Of a stretch of DNA of 64,000 bases, positions 1 through 7,906 are shown piece after piece (the stretch's first letter is position 1; every line of letters starts with the position of its first letter). Below the pieces are notes generated by a model. That model saw only the letters and a list, made by a program, of their open reading frames with translations. It had not been told where the DNA came from and did no database searches. The stretch comes from JAJPHF01 sp035293805 (GTDB taxonomy: Bacteria; Chloroflexota; UBA6077; JAJPHF01): positions 1 through 64,000 of the forward strand of contig DATGMD010000004.1 of assembly GCA_035293805.1 (NCBI GenBank). The letters are read 5' to 3'. The position numbers were made by a program, and so were the translations under genes.

Positions 1-34
1 GGTAGACTAGCGGGCGGGCGGTGGGGAGGCAGGG

Positions 35-1171
35 GTGCACGTTGGGCTGAACGCGCAGCTCCTCGACTTCTCGCAGACCTATCGCTCGGGCGGCATCAGC
101 CGCTACATCTATCATCTCCTCGCGCAGCTCCGCACGCTCGCCACCGACGACCAGTTCAGCGCCTTCGTCGGCCGCTTGCCGGTCGACGGCGCGCTGGCGC
201 CCACGCCCCACTTCCGCCTGCGGGCCGTCGGCCTGCCGACCAACCGCCCCCTGGTGCGCATTCTCTGGGAGCAGGCGCTGCAGCCGGGCGCGCTGCGCCG
301 CGCGGGCGTGGACCTGTTGCACTCGCTGGCGTTCGTGCCGCCGGCGCTCTGGCGCGGCCCGTCGGTCGTCAGCTTCATGGACCTCAGCTTCCTGCGCTTC
401 CCGCGGGCCTTCAACCGCGGCAACCGCCTCTACTTGGCGACGATGGCCCGCGCCGCCGTGCGCCGCGCCGACCACCTGCTGGCGATCTCCGAGTCCACGC
501 GCCAGGACCTCGTCCGCCTGCTCGGCGCCCGGCCCGAGCGGGTGACGGTCACCTACTGCGGCGTCGACGCTGCCTTTCGGCCGCTGGACGCGGACGTCGT
601 GCGCGCCTACCGCGAGCGGCGCGGGCTGCCCGAGCAGTTCATCCTGTACGTCGGCACGCTGGAGCCGCGCAAGAACGTGCCGCGCTTGCTGGCGGCCTAC
701 GCGGCGCTGCGCCGCCAGGGGCCGGCGCCCCCGCTCGTGCTCGCGGGCGCGCGCGGCTGGGGGCAGCTCGGGATCGAGGCGCGACTGGGGGCGCTCGGGC
801 TGGCCGACAGCGTGCGCCTGCTCGGCTACGTGCCGACCGCCGAGCTACCCCTCTGCTATAATGCCGCCAGCGTTTTCGTGTACCCGAGTTTGTACGAGGG
901 CTTCGGGCTCCCGCCCCTGGAGGCGCTGGCCTGCGGCACGCCGGTCGTGGCCTCGAACGCCTCGTCGGTGCCCGAGGCCGTGGGCGACGCCGCGCTGCTG
1001 GTCGATCCGCGCGACACCGCCGGATTGGCCGCCGCGCTCGCGGCCGCGCTCCACGACGCGCCACTGCGGGAGCGCCTGCGCGCCGCCGGCCTGGCGCAGG
1101 CGCGGCGCTTCTCGTGGCGCCGGATGGCCGAACAGACGCACGCCGTGTACCACGGCGTACGGCAGGGTTGA
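35..1171 (+). CDS. Family 4 glycosyltransferase (GT4)
   Basis: Retaining glycosyltransferase of GT-B fold, likely adding a sugar from a nucleotide-sugar donor to a lipid-linked exopolysaccharide precursor at the cytoplasmic face of the membrane. The N-terminal half has a glycine-rich GGISRY segment; the C-terminal half shows the donor-site signature YVGTLEPRKN (about residue 206) and the family ExxxxxxxE motif EGFGLPPLE (about 288-296). At 378 aa it has the usual family length. Translation starts at GTG 35 behind a purine-rich GGGGAGGCAGG. The stop overlaps the ATG of the next gene by one base, so the two are translationally coupled. Sugar specificity cannot be read from sequence. Confidence 0.9.
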   Translation: MHVGLNAQLLDFSQTYRSGGISRYIYHLLAQLRTLATDDQFSAFVGRLPVDGALAPTPHFRLRAVGLPTNRPLVRILWEQALQPGALRRAGVDLLHSLAFVPPALWRGPSVVSFMDLSFLRFPRAFNRGNRLYLATMARAAVRRADHLLAISESTRQDLVRLLGARPERVTVTYCGVDAAFRPLDADVVRAYRERRGLPEQFILYVGTLEPRKNVPRLLAAYAALRRQGPAPPLVLAGARGWGQLGIEARLGALGLADSVRLLGYVPTAELPLCYNAASVFVYPSLYEGFGLPPLEALACGTPVVASNASSVPEAVGDAALLVDPRDTAGLAAALAAALHDAPLRERLRAAGLAQARRFSWRRMAEQTHAVYHGVRQG

Positions 1172-2670
1172 TGGAACTCATTGGCGACAGCGTGACCGCT
1201 CCCGCCGTCCCGACGGCTCCCACCCCTCCGCCGAGCCCCGCCGGTCGCGGGCGCGCTCAGTCGTACCAGTTGCTGGCCCGGCTGTTCGTGCTCTGCGTCG
1301 ACGCGGCCGCGATCAACCTGGCCTTCTACGTCGCCTACCGCAGCCGCTACGTGCTCGGCCTGGGCGGCGACGTGGCCGACGAGAACTTCGTCGAGTACCA
1401 CGAGTACATCCCCGTCGCGCTGGTGCTCACGGCGCTGGTGCTCGGCTTCTTCCACCTGCGCGGGCTGTACAAGCTGGCGCGCGGCACGGCCTGGTTCGAC
1501 GAGGTCCTGTCGGTCGCGGCCGGCGCGTTCTACGGCGTGGGGCTGGTGTTCGCCGTCGTCTCGCTCGTGCGCTACCCGGCCAACTCCCGCCTGACGTTCA
1601 TCTTCGCCTGGGTGGCGATCGTCGTGCTGGTGGCCCTCGGCCGCTCGCTGGTGCGGCTGCTGCGCCTCGTGGCACGGCGGCGCGGGCTGGGTATCGCGCG
1701 CGTGGTGGTGGTCGGCGACAACAGCGCCGGCCGCATGATCATGCAGAGTATCGCCGCCCAGCCGCACCTGGGCTACCAGGTGGCCGGCTTCCTGGCGCTC
1801 CAGCCGGGGCCGGACTTCGGCCGCTTCAAGCGGCTCGGCACGCTCGACGACCTGCCGAAGGTCTGCGAGCTACACGGCGTGGACGAGGTGATCATCGCGC
1901 TACCGTCGGTGTTCCACAGCGAGATACTCGGCGTGCGCGACCACTGCCAGCGCGACGGCTTGCGCTTCAAGCTGGTGCCCGACCTGTACGAGCTGAGCCT
2001 GAACCGCGTCGAGCTCGACGCTATCAACGGCATCCCGCTGCTCAGCGTGAAGGAGACGACGCTCCACGGCTGGAACCAGCTCACCAAGCGCGCGCTGGAC
2101 GTGCTGCTGGCAGGGGCGGGGCTGATCCTGTTCGCGCCGCTCTGGGCGCTCATCGCGCTGGCGATCAAGCTCGACTCGCCGGGGCCGGTGCTGTTCCGCC
2201 AGGAGCGCGTGGGGCGCGGCGAGACGCGCTTCCAGGTGCTGAAGTTCCGCTCGATGCGCCAGGACGCCGACCAGATCGTCCACGAGCTGCTCGCGCAGAA
2301 CGAGGCGACGGGGCCGCTGTTCAAGATGCGCAACGACCCGCGCCTCACGCGCGTGGGGCGCGCGCTGCGCCGCTGCAGCCTGGACGAGTGGCCGCAGCTC
2401 GTGAACGTGCTGCGCGGCGAGATGAGCGTGGTGGGCCCCCGGCCGCCGCTGCCGCGCGAGGTCGCGCAGTACGAGGCGTGGCACCGCCGGCGGCTGGAGG
2501 TCGCGCCGGGCCTGACGGGCCTGTGGCAGGTGAGCGGCCGCAGCGAGCTGGGCTTCGACGAGATGGTGATGCTCGACCTGTACTACATCGAGAACTGGTC
2601 GTTGGGGCTCGACCTCCGCATCCTGCTGCGCACCATCCCCGCCGTGGCCCGGGGGCGGGGGGCGTTCTGA
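1171..2670 (+). CDS. Polyprenyl-phosphate sugar-1-phosphate transferase (exopolysaccharide initiating enzyme)
   Basis: Membrane enzyme that would transfer a sugar-1-phosphate to undecaprenyl phosphate and so start repeat-unit assembly. About 499 aa. The N-terminal half carries several hydrophobic segments followed by a CoA-binding_3/Rossmann-like region (VVVVGDNSAGR). The C-terminal ~200 residues are a bacterial sugar transferase domain: a membrane segment after KRALDVLLAG, then DSPGPVLFRQERVGRG, LKFRSM, and the catalytic stretch RRCSLDEWPQLVNVL with VGPRPPLP. The start at 1171 is chosen because it overlaps the upstream stop and because residues upstream in this frame are unlike the family. 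It sits between two glycosyltransferases, consistent with a capsule or EPS locus. Confidence 0.92.
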   Translation: MELIGDSVTAPAVPTAPTPPPSPAGRGRAQSYQLLARLFVLCVDAAAINLAFYVAYRSRYVLGLGGDVADENFVEYHEYIPVALVLTALVLGFFHLRGLYKLARGTAWFDEVLSVAAGAFYGVGLVFAVVSLVRYPANSRLTFIFAWVAIVVLVALGRSLVRLLRLVARRRGLGIARVVVVGDNSAGRMIMQSIAAQPHLGYQVAGFLALQPGPDFGRFKRLGTLDDLPKVCELHGVDEVIIALPSVFHSEILGVRDHCQRDGLRFKLVPDLYELSLNRVELDAINGIPLLSVKETTLHGWNQLTKRALDVLLAGAGLILFAPLWALIALAIKLDSPGPVLFRQERVGRGETRFQVLKFRSMRQDADQIVHELLAQNEATGPLFKMRNDPRLTRVGRALRRCSLDEWPQLVNVLRGEMSVVGPRPPLPREVAQYEAWHRRRLEVAPGLTGLWQVSGRSELGFDEMVMLDLYYIENWSLGLDLRILLRTIPAVARGRGAF

Positions 2671-3758
2671 AGCTCGCGCTGGTCCACGACTACCTGAACC
2701 AGTACGGCGGCGCCGAGCGCGTGCTGGAAGTGCTGCACGGCATGTATCCGGCCGCGCCGATCTACACGTCGATGTACGCCCCGCACTTGATGCCGCCGTC
2801 GTACCGCCGCCTGGACATCCGCACCTCGTTCATGCAGCGGCTGCCGGGCGTCGCCTACCACCACCAGAAGTACCTGCTGGCGTATCCGCTGGCGTTCGAG
2901 GGCTTCCACCTCAGCGGCTACGACGTGGTGCTGAGCAACAGCTCCGCCTGGGCCAAGGGGGTCATCACGCCCCCGGAGACGCTGCACGTCTGCTACTGCC
3001 TGACGCCCATGCGCTGGGCCTGGAGCTACCGCGAGTACGTGGACCGCGAGCGCGTGAGCGGCACGCTGCGCCGCGTGCTGCCGCTCGCCATGCACTACCT
3101 GCGCTTGTGGGACATGGCCTCGGCGCAGCGCGTGGACTGCTTCGTGGCGATCTCGCGCGCCGTGGCGGCGCGCATCCGCAAGTACTACGGTCGCGAGGCC
3201 CACGTGATCTATCCGCCGGTCGCCGTCGAGCAGTTCACCCCGCGCCCCGCGCCCGACGACTTCTACCTCGTCGTGTCGCGGCTGATCCCCTACAAGCGCG
3301 TCGACCTGGCGGTTGAGGCGTTCAACCGGCTGGGGCCGGGCTGGCGGCTGAAGATCGTGGGCGACGGCCGCGACCGGGCGGCGCTCCAGGCGCGCGCCCG
3401 GCCGAACGTCGAGTTCCTGGGACGGCTGCCCGACGACGCGGTGCGCGACCTCATGGCGCGCTGCCGCGCGTTCCTCTTTCCCGGCCTGGAAGACTTCGGC
3501 ATCGCCCCGGTCGAGGCCCAAGCCGCCGGCCGTCCCGTCGTCGCCTACGCCGGCGGCGGCGCGCTGGACACCGTGCGCGACGGCGAGACGGGCATCCTGT
3601 TCGCGCCGCAGACGGCCGACGCGCTGGCCGACGCCGTGCGGCGCAGCGCCGACCTCGCCTGGGACCCGGCCGCCATCCGCGCGCACGCCGAGCGCTTCAG
3701 CACCGCGCGCTTCCGCCGCGAGCTTGGCGATTACGTCGAGCGGGCGCGCGGGACCTAA
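2667..3758 (+). CDS. GT4 glycosyltransferase, probable CTG start
   Basis: GT4 enzyme of about 363 aa, third gene of the exopolysaccharide operon. The N-terminus KLALVHDYLNQYGGAERVLE is typical of this subgroup; the donor site includes VVSRLIPYKRVDLAV and the C-terminal signature GLEDFGIAPVEAQA. No ATG, GTG or TTG lies at the expected position. The only codon that fits is CTG at 2667, overlapping the previous TGA as CTGA, in the same way that ATGA overlaps couple genes. The next in-frame ATG, at about 2742, would remove the conserved N-terminal strand and glycine loop. The stop overlaps the stop of the convergent hydrolase. Confidence 0.85.
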   Translation: MKLALVHDYLNQYGGAERVLEVLHGMYPAAPIYTSMYAPHLMPPSYRRLDIRTSFMQRLPGVAYHHQKYLLAYPLAFEGFHLSGYDVVLSNSSAWAKGVITPPETLHVCYCLTPMRWAWSYREYVDRERVSGTLRRVLPLAMHYLRLWDMASAQRVDCFVAISRAVAARIRKYYGREAHVIYPPVAVEQFTPRPAPDDFYLVVSRLIPYKRVDLAVEAFNRLGPGWRLKIVGDGRDRAALQARARPNVEFLGRLPDDAVRDLMARCRAFLFPGLEDFGIAPVEAQAAGRPVVAYAGGGALDTVRDGETGILFAPQTADALADAVRRSADLAWDPAAIRAHAERFSTARFRRELGDYVERARGT

Positions 3759-4426
3759 CCGCCCCGCAGCCGCCGCAGCTCCTGGAGTATGAACGGATTG
3801 CTCTGCCGCTCGCGGCCGATCGTCGTCTCGGCCATGTGGCCGGGGAGCACGATCGTGTCGTCGGGAAGCTGCATCAGCCGGCCGACGAGCGTCTGCATTA
3901 GCTGCGCGGTGTTGCCCCCCTCCAGGTCGGTGCGGCCGACCGAGCCGCGGAAGAGCGTGTCGCCGCTGAACAGCATGCCGGCGGTGTAGAGCGAGACGCT
4001 GCCTTGAGTGTGCCCGGGAGTGTGCAGCACCTGTAGCTGCAGGCCCGCAATCTCGACGTCGTCGCCGTCCGCGAGCAGCGCGTCGGGCGGCGGCGGGGGC
4101 GGCACGTCGCGGCCAAGGAAGAACGCCGCCTGGCGCGGCACGTTGGCGGCGATGCCCAGGTCGGCGGGGTGGAGCAAGAACGGCGCGCCGGTGGCCGCCT
4201 GGACGGCGCCGACGGCCATCAGGTGGTCGAGATGGGCGTGGCTGCAGACGATGCGGGTGATGCGCACGCCCAGGTCGCGGGCCAGCGCCAGGATCTCGGC
4301 CGGCTCGTCGCCTGGATCGACGACCACCGCCTCGCGCGTGCGCCGCGAGCCGATGATGTAGCAGTTCTCCTGGAACAGCCCGACGACCACCGACTTGACG
4401 ATGAACTCCGCCGGCTCGCTTGCCAC
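3755..4426 (-). CDS. MBL-fold metallo-hydrolase (hydroxyacylglutathione hydrolase-like)
   Basis: Cytoplasmic zinc hydrolase of the metallo-beta-lactamase superfamily, 223 aa, the glyoxalase II-like YcbL subgroup. Visible metal motifs are CSHAHLDHL (HxHxDH, with S for the usual T), HTPGHTQGS, FSGDTLF and the terminal LPGHMAETT. The substrate is probably a thioester or lactone, but this group is often annotated without proof. GTG start at 4426 follows AGGAG. It converges on the glycosyltransferase upstream, the two stop codons overlapping on opposite strands. Confidence 0.85.
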   Translation of the reverse strand: MASEPAEFIVKSVVVGLFQENCYIIGSRRTREAVVVDPGDEPAEILALARDLGVRITRIVCSHAHLDHLMAVGAVQAATGAPFLLHPADLGIAANVPRQAAFFLGRDVPPPPPPDALLADGDDVEIAGLQLQVLHTPGHTQGSVSLYTAGMLFSGDTLFRGSVGRTDLEGGNTAQLMQTLVGRLMQLPDDTIVLPGHMAETTIGRERQSNPFILQELRRLRGG

Positions 4427-4573
4427 TGGCTCCTCGCCTCCCCGCGCCTGCTGCCTCTGTCAGCAGTGTAGCAAGCCGCGCGCCGCAGAGACGGGGTGTC
4501 ACAAGCGCAGGTGGTCCTGCCGCCAGGAATGCCGCAGAATGACGCATCCCCGACACTACTCGAAGGGCGCGCG

Positions 4574-4990
4574 ATGGCGGCAGAGATCAAGCTCCATGCC
4601 GGTCCGGCTTTCATCCGCTTCCAGCTTGATTGGCCCTACGACGAGATCCCAGGCTACCTGCCGACCGCAGTGTTCGTCGATACCGGGGTGTTCCGGGGTG
4701 AGTTCACCACGAGTACCTGGGTCACGGAGTGGCAGGCGCTCCGTACAATCCTGGCAGACCTTGACCAGCGCGTTGGGCAAGGTGCCGAGGCTCACATGGA
4801 ATTTGCCGACGCGGCGCGAATAGGACTGACCTTCCAGCTAGAGCGGCTCGGCCATGTCATGCTAGAGGTCGACATCCGATTGGTCGAGCGGGACGCCGAG
4901 CTACGGTTCCGGCTGCTGGCTGACCAGACCTACTTGTCGCTGTGGACCCGCGCCATCAATGAAAGCCTGGCCCAACTGCCCGAAGGATGA
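4574..4990 (+). CDS. Hypothetical protein, WapI-type immunity-like
   Basis: 138 aa, no signal peptide or membrane segment, acidic. The pattern of an N-terminal beta-rich part, VDTGVFRGEF, a WQALRTILADLDQRV helix and a terminal LLADQTYLSLW resembles the WapI-type immunity proteins and related single-domain proteins; that is recognition by eye and not certain. An upstream ATG at 4496 would extend it by 26 residues, but 4574 has GAAGGGCG in front and begins at the conserved region. It is followed 12 bp later by the next gene. Base composition looks lower in GC than neighbours, consistent with transfer. Confidence 0.6.
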   Translation: MAAEIKLHAGPAFIRFQLDWPYDEIPGYLPTAVFVDTGVFRGEFTTSTWVTEWQALRTILADLDQRVGQGAEAHMEFADAARIGLTFQLERLGHVMLEVDIRLVERDAELRFRLLADQTYLSLWTRAINESLAQLPEG

Positions 4991-5002
4991 GGAGGACTCT
5001 TT

Positions 5003-5467
5003 ATGCATACTCGTGCGCTCGCCCTGAGCGCGCTGGTCGCGGCCGGCGTGTCCTCGGTACTCACGCTCGCTGTGACGCTTCTCGTACTACCGCCGGTGAT
5101 TCGCGCCGCGCCTGATTCGCAGTCGCCACAGCCCCTAGTCCGAGCCGAACGCATCGAGCTGGTGGATACGTCCGGCACGGTACGCGCGTCGTTGAACATG
5201 GAGAGCAACGGTGTAGGATTGACTCTCCGCGACGAAACCGGTACTTCCCGGTTGGTGCTCATGGCGGACCCCCGAGTAGGTCACGGCTTGTTTGTCACTG
5301 ACCAGAATAGCCGGGGCGCCGTATTCGTCGGGGCGTCGACGTCAAATGATCTGGGAGTCCAAGTTACGAGTCCTGAAGGATCGAAGGCGTACATTCAAGC
5401 GAACGGGAGCACAGCCGGCTTCGCCGTCGCCGACTCGGCTGGTCGGCCGATCTGGCAGGCGCCATGA
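5003..5467 (+). CDS. Membrane-anchored or secreted hypothetical protein, paralogue of the 29.6-kb gene
   Basis: 154 aa with a hydrophobic N-terminal segment (ALSALVAAGVSSVLTLAVTL) acting as signal anchor, then a short linker and an extracytoplasmic beta-rich domain. The domain begins LVRAERIELVDTSGTVRASL and ends AGRPIWQAP. The gene on the minus strand at 29598-30185 has the same architecture (VVRAQRIEVVDPQGTLRMRL ... GVTWQAP), so they are paralogues. Short repeats of strand-turn-strand type around Gly and Asp are visible. ATG is preceded by a strong GAGGAGG. Function unknown. Its stop overlaps an ATG of the next frame by four bases. Confidence 0.75.
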   Translation: MHTRALALSALVAAGVSSVLTLAVTLLVLPPVIRAAPDSQSPQPLVRAERIELVDTSGTVRASLNMESNGVGLTLRDETGTSRLVLMADPRVGHGLFVTDQNSRGAVFVGASTSNDLGVQVTSPEGSKAYIQANGSTAGFAVADSAGRPIWQAP

Positions 5468-5514
5468 GTAGCGCCGGCGTCGCGGGCAGGCCGGCGACGC
5501 TGAGATCGGAGGCC

Positions 5515-5730
5515 ATGATGGACCTGATCGTGCGGCTGGCGGGGGCGTGGGGCGTGGCGGATAGCGTCTGGCTCGCCGTGGCGCCGGGATCGTGGGCGCG
5601 GTTCTGGGGGAGGTGGATCGACCGCGCGGAGGCGGGGGGCGCGTTCCCCCGGGCGTTGGCCGCGGCGGAGTGCGCTATCAGCCTGTACTTCCTGTTTGGC
5701 TGGCGGCGCGGCCGCCGACCGGGCCGGTAG
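5515..5730 (+). CDS. Small hypothetical membrane protein
   Basis: About 71 aa. Two hydrophobic stretches, LIVRLAGAWGVADSVWLAV and ALAAAECAISLYFLFGW, suggest a two-helix membrane protein ending in a basic tail. The start at 5515 or 5518 (tandem ATGs) has ATCGGAGG directly upstream. An alternative ATG at 5464 overlaps the preceding stop and would add 17 residues. No family recognised. Confidence 0.5.
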   Translation: MMDLIVRLAGAWGVADSVWLAVAPGSWARFWGRWIDRAEAGGAFPRALAAAECAISLYFLFGWRRGRRPGR

Positions 5731-5858
5731 GTCGATCAGCGGCCGCGACGCCGCACTGTAGCGAGCCTGGAACACGCCGCCCGTAGTCGCGGGCCTGGCC
5801 GCGCAGTATGCTGAGGCGGCGGAGCGCCCTCGACGCTCCGGTTGCTGGAGGAAGCTGC

Positions 5859-6185
5859 ATGCGGCTCGACGTGACGGAAGGGCTGGCGCTGGTGCTGCTG
5901 GTGGCGGCGGTGTTCGTCGCCGCGCGGACCTGGGGGCAGATGCCGCTCCCACTGGGGGTGGCGCTGTTCGGGCTGGCGCTGGCGCAGGCGCTGTGGATTC
6001 TCGGCGCGCTCCCGCCCATTGGGTTGTTCGGGGCGCGCACCTGGGCGGCGATCGCCTGCGCCATGCTGCTCATCCTCGGGCTGCCGACCAAGGCCGGGAG
6101 CAAGGGGCCGGCGACGATCGCGGCCACCGTATCGGTGGCGGCCGCGGTAGAGTTACTCGTGCTGTCGGGCATCCTGGTGCCATGA
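5859..6185 (+). CDS. Small integral membrane protein, unknown function
   Basis: About 108 aa with four predicted membrane segments (near residues 7-23, 30-50, 57-73 and 83-105) and short loops. ATG 5859 follows GGAGGAAGC. No catalytic motif is visible. Together with the preceding small membrane gene it may form a short operon. Could be a subunit of a transporter or a DoxX/YkvI-type small protein; no decisive signature. Confidence 0.55.
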   Translation: MRLDVTEGLALVLLVAAVFVAARTWGQMPLPLGVALFGLALAQALWILGALPPIGLFGARTWAAIACAMLLILGLPTKAGSKGPATIAATVSVAAAVELLVLSGILVP

Positions 6186-6208
6186 CGACGCGGTAGCGAG
6201 GCCGGGGC

Positions 6209-6214
6209 TATAAT
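6209..6214 (+). promoter_or_regulatory. Promoter -10 element
   Basis: A perfect TATAAT in GGCTATAATCC, about 70 bases before the start of the 6285 gene. No good -35 hexamer at the correct spacing was seen. Other genes here have similar GCTANNNT elements at comparable distances. Confidence 0.4.
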
Positions 6215-6284
6215 CCGGCCGCCGGGCCGACTGGGGGAGCGCGGTACCGTCAGCTGCGGGGCACACTGAGCCGGGAGAGCGCCC

Positions 6285-6734
6285 ATGACGACTGCCCTCA
6301 CGTACCAGGAGGCGCTGCGAGTGCTGGCCACGCTGCTCGAACAGTGCCACGAGGGCCGCGCCCACCTGCGGCTGTCGCCCCAGGGCGCGGAGGCCGCCGC
6401 GCCGGGCTGGCGCTGGCCGCGCGAGTGGACCCCGGACATGCTGCGCGACGAGGCCGCCCGGCAGGCCCGCGACCGCGCGCAGCCGCGCTATGAGCACCCG
6501 CGCACCGACCGGCTGAGCGCGTGCTTGCGGGTGCTGGGCGCCGACCTCGACCAGCAGGGCGCCGGGTTCTTCATCATCACCGTGCTGCCCGAAGCGGTAC
6601 ACGTGCAGGGGCAGGGCGGCTACGAGCAAGTGGTCGACATGGCGGCGCTGAAGCGACGCGCGCGCCAGGAGGCGATCCAGCGCCGGCCAGCGCCGGCCGC
6701 GAACCGCCCCGCGGGCGAGGGCACGAACCCGTAG
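6285..6734 (+). CDS. Hypothetical protein
   Basis: 149 aa, soluble, no signal peptide. The N-terminal helix YQEALRVLATLLEQC is followed by WRWPREWTPDMLRDEAARQARD and a strand region FFIITVLPEAVHVQGQGGY, then a basic, Ala/Arg-rich tail. No family was recognised. ATG follows GGGAGAGC, and a TATAAT element lies about 70 bases upstream. The next gene begins about 100 bases downstream on the same strand. Confidence 0.6.
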   Translation: MTTALTYQEALRVLATLLEQCHEGRAHLRLSPQGAEAAAPGWRWPREWTPDMLRDEAARQARDRAQPRYEHPRTDRLSACLRVLGADLDQQGAGFFIITVLPEAVHVQGQGGYEQVVDMAALKRRARQEAIQRRPAPAANRPAGEGTNP

Positions 6735-6835
6735 CCGGCGCCACACCTCACGCCATCGCGCGCCCCGGCGATGGCGGCAAGCGGCGTCGCGCCCTGCCGG
6801 GGCGACGCAAGATCGTGGGGCGAGGGAGCGTGCGC

Positions 6836-7894
6836 GTGGGGTGGCGAGGACGGAGACGCCGGGGGGCGGCCCTCGCCGTCGCCGCGTTGTGTCTGGGCGT
6901 GGCGGCCGGGCAGCCGCACGCCGTCGGGGGAGAGCGCCTGTGGGCGCAGGCTGAGCCGGCGCCGCCCACGGCGACCGCTCCGCCGACGGCGCCGGAGGAC
7001 GCGCCAAATGGCGGCGGCGCGCGGGCGGACGCGGCCGCTCCAAGCGCGACGCCAGGGTCAGCCGGCACTCCGCCCGCGAGCGGCCCGCTGGGGGCGGCGA
7101 CGGCGGGGCCGGGGCCGACCGCGCCCCCGCGCGCTAGCGCGCCGACGGCCGTCTCCGAGCCGCCGCCTGCGGGCGCCCCGGACGCGGCGGCCGCGCCGCC
7201 GACGGCGCCGGCGAGCGTCGGCACCGATGCGGCCGTCGCCGCGCCCGCGGAGCCGCCGGCCGCGGCCGGCGTGCCCCCCGCGCCGCCGCCCGACGCGCTT
7301 GCCCTGCCGCCGGGCGAGTCGAGCGCGGGGCCGGGGCGCATCCTTTACGCCGACAATTTCAGCGACCCGGCCAGCGGCTGGCCAGTGCAATCCAGCGACG
7401 CCGCGACGCGCCGCGTCGGCTACGCGGACGGCGAGTACTACGTCGCGCGGCTGCCCGGTAGCGGCGGCTCGCCCTACGTGATGCGCGAGGAGCCGTTCGG
7501 CGACTTCTTGCTCGAGGTCGACGCGCGTCTGCTGGAGCCAACGGCCGACGCCTACGTGTTCGTGGACTTCCGGCGCCAGCCGGGCGGCGAGCATTACTCG
7601 TTCGTCGTCGCCCCGGACGAGGGCGCCTTCATCGTGCGCCGGAACACCGATCGCACCGGCGTCACCGTGCTCGATTGGACGCGCGCCGCGGCGATTCAGC
7701 CCGGGCCGGCGACCAATCGGCTGGGCGTGCGCGCGCGGGGCGACGAGCTGACGCTACTGGTGAACGGCGAGGCGGTCGGGCAGGCGCGGGCCGAAGACAC
7801 GCGGGCGGGCGGCTTTGGCTTTGGCGTGGGCAGCCTCAACGACGGCGCGGCCGAGGCGCGCTTCCGCAATCTGGTCATCACGAGCCTGGAGTAG
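6836..7894 (+). CDS. Secreted protein with Ala/Pro-rich linker and jelly-roll (GH16/LamG-like) domain
   Basis: About 352 aa. GTG 6836 is chosen because GAGGGAG lies at good spacing and the residues that follow form a signal peptide (WRGRRRRG then a hydrophobic AALAVAALCLGVAA). Residues about 35-170 are low-complexity Ala, Pro, Gly and Thr. The C-terminal ~190 residues form a folded domain beginning ILYADNFSDPASGWPV and containing YVFVDFRR, YSFVVAPDEG and FGFGVGSLNDG, a pattern common in Chloroflexota secreted proteins of the concanavalin-like fold. It probably binds or senses polysaccharide outside the cell; catalytic residues are not evident. Confidence 0.75.
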   Translation: MGWRGRRRRGAALAVAALCLGVAAGQPHAVGGERLWAQAEPAPPTATAPPTAPEDAPNGGGARADAAAPSATPGSAGTPPASGPLGAATAGPGPTAPPRASAPTAVSEPPPAGAPDAAAAPPTAPASVGTDAAVAAPAEPPAAAGVPPAPPPDALALPPGESSAGPGRILYADNFSDPASGWPVQSSDAATRRVGYADGEYYVARLPGSGGSPYVMREEPFGDFLLEVDARLLEPTADAYVFVDFRRQPGGEHYSFVVAPDEGAFIVRRNTDRTGVTVLDWTRAAAIQPGPATNRLGVRARGDELTLLVNGEAVGQARAEDTRAGGFGFGVGSLNDGAAEARFRNLVITSLE

Positions 7895-7906
7895 CGCGCG
7901 TGATGG

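Noticed and set aside
861..2666. Long open frame upstream of the second GT4 gene
   Set aside because: It is the shadow of the first glycosyltransferase and the sugar transferase in another frame; Arg/Ala-rich with no domain.
2583..3754. 657-aa minus-strand frame through the MBL gene
   Set aside because: Antisense shadow of the second GT4; only the hydrolase part is real, in another frame.
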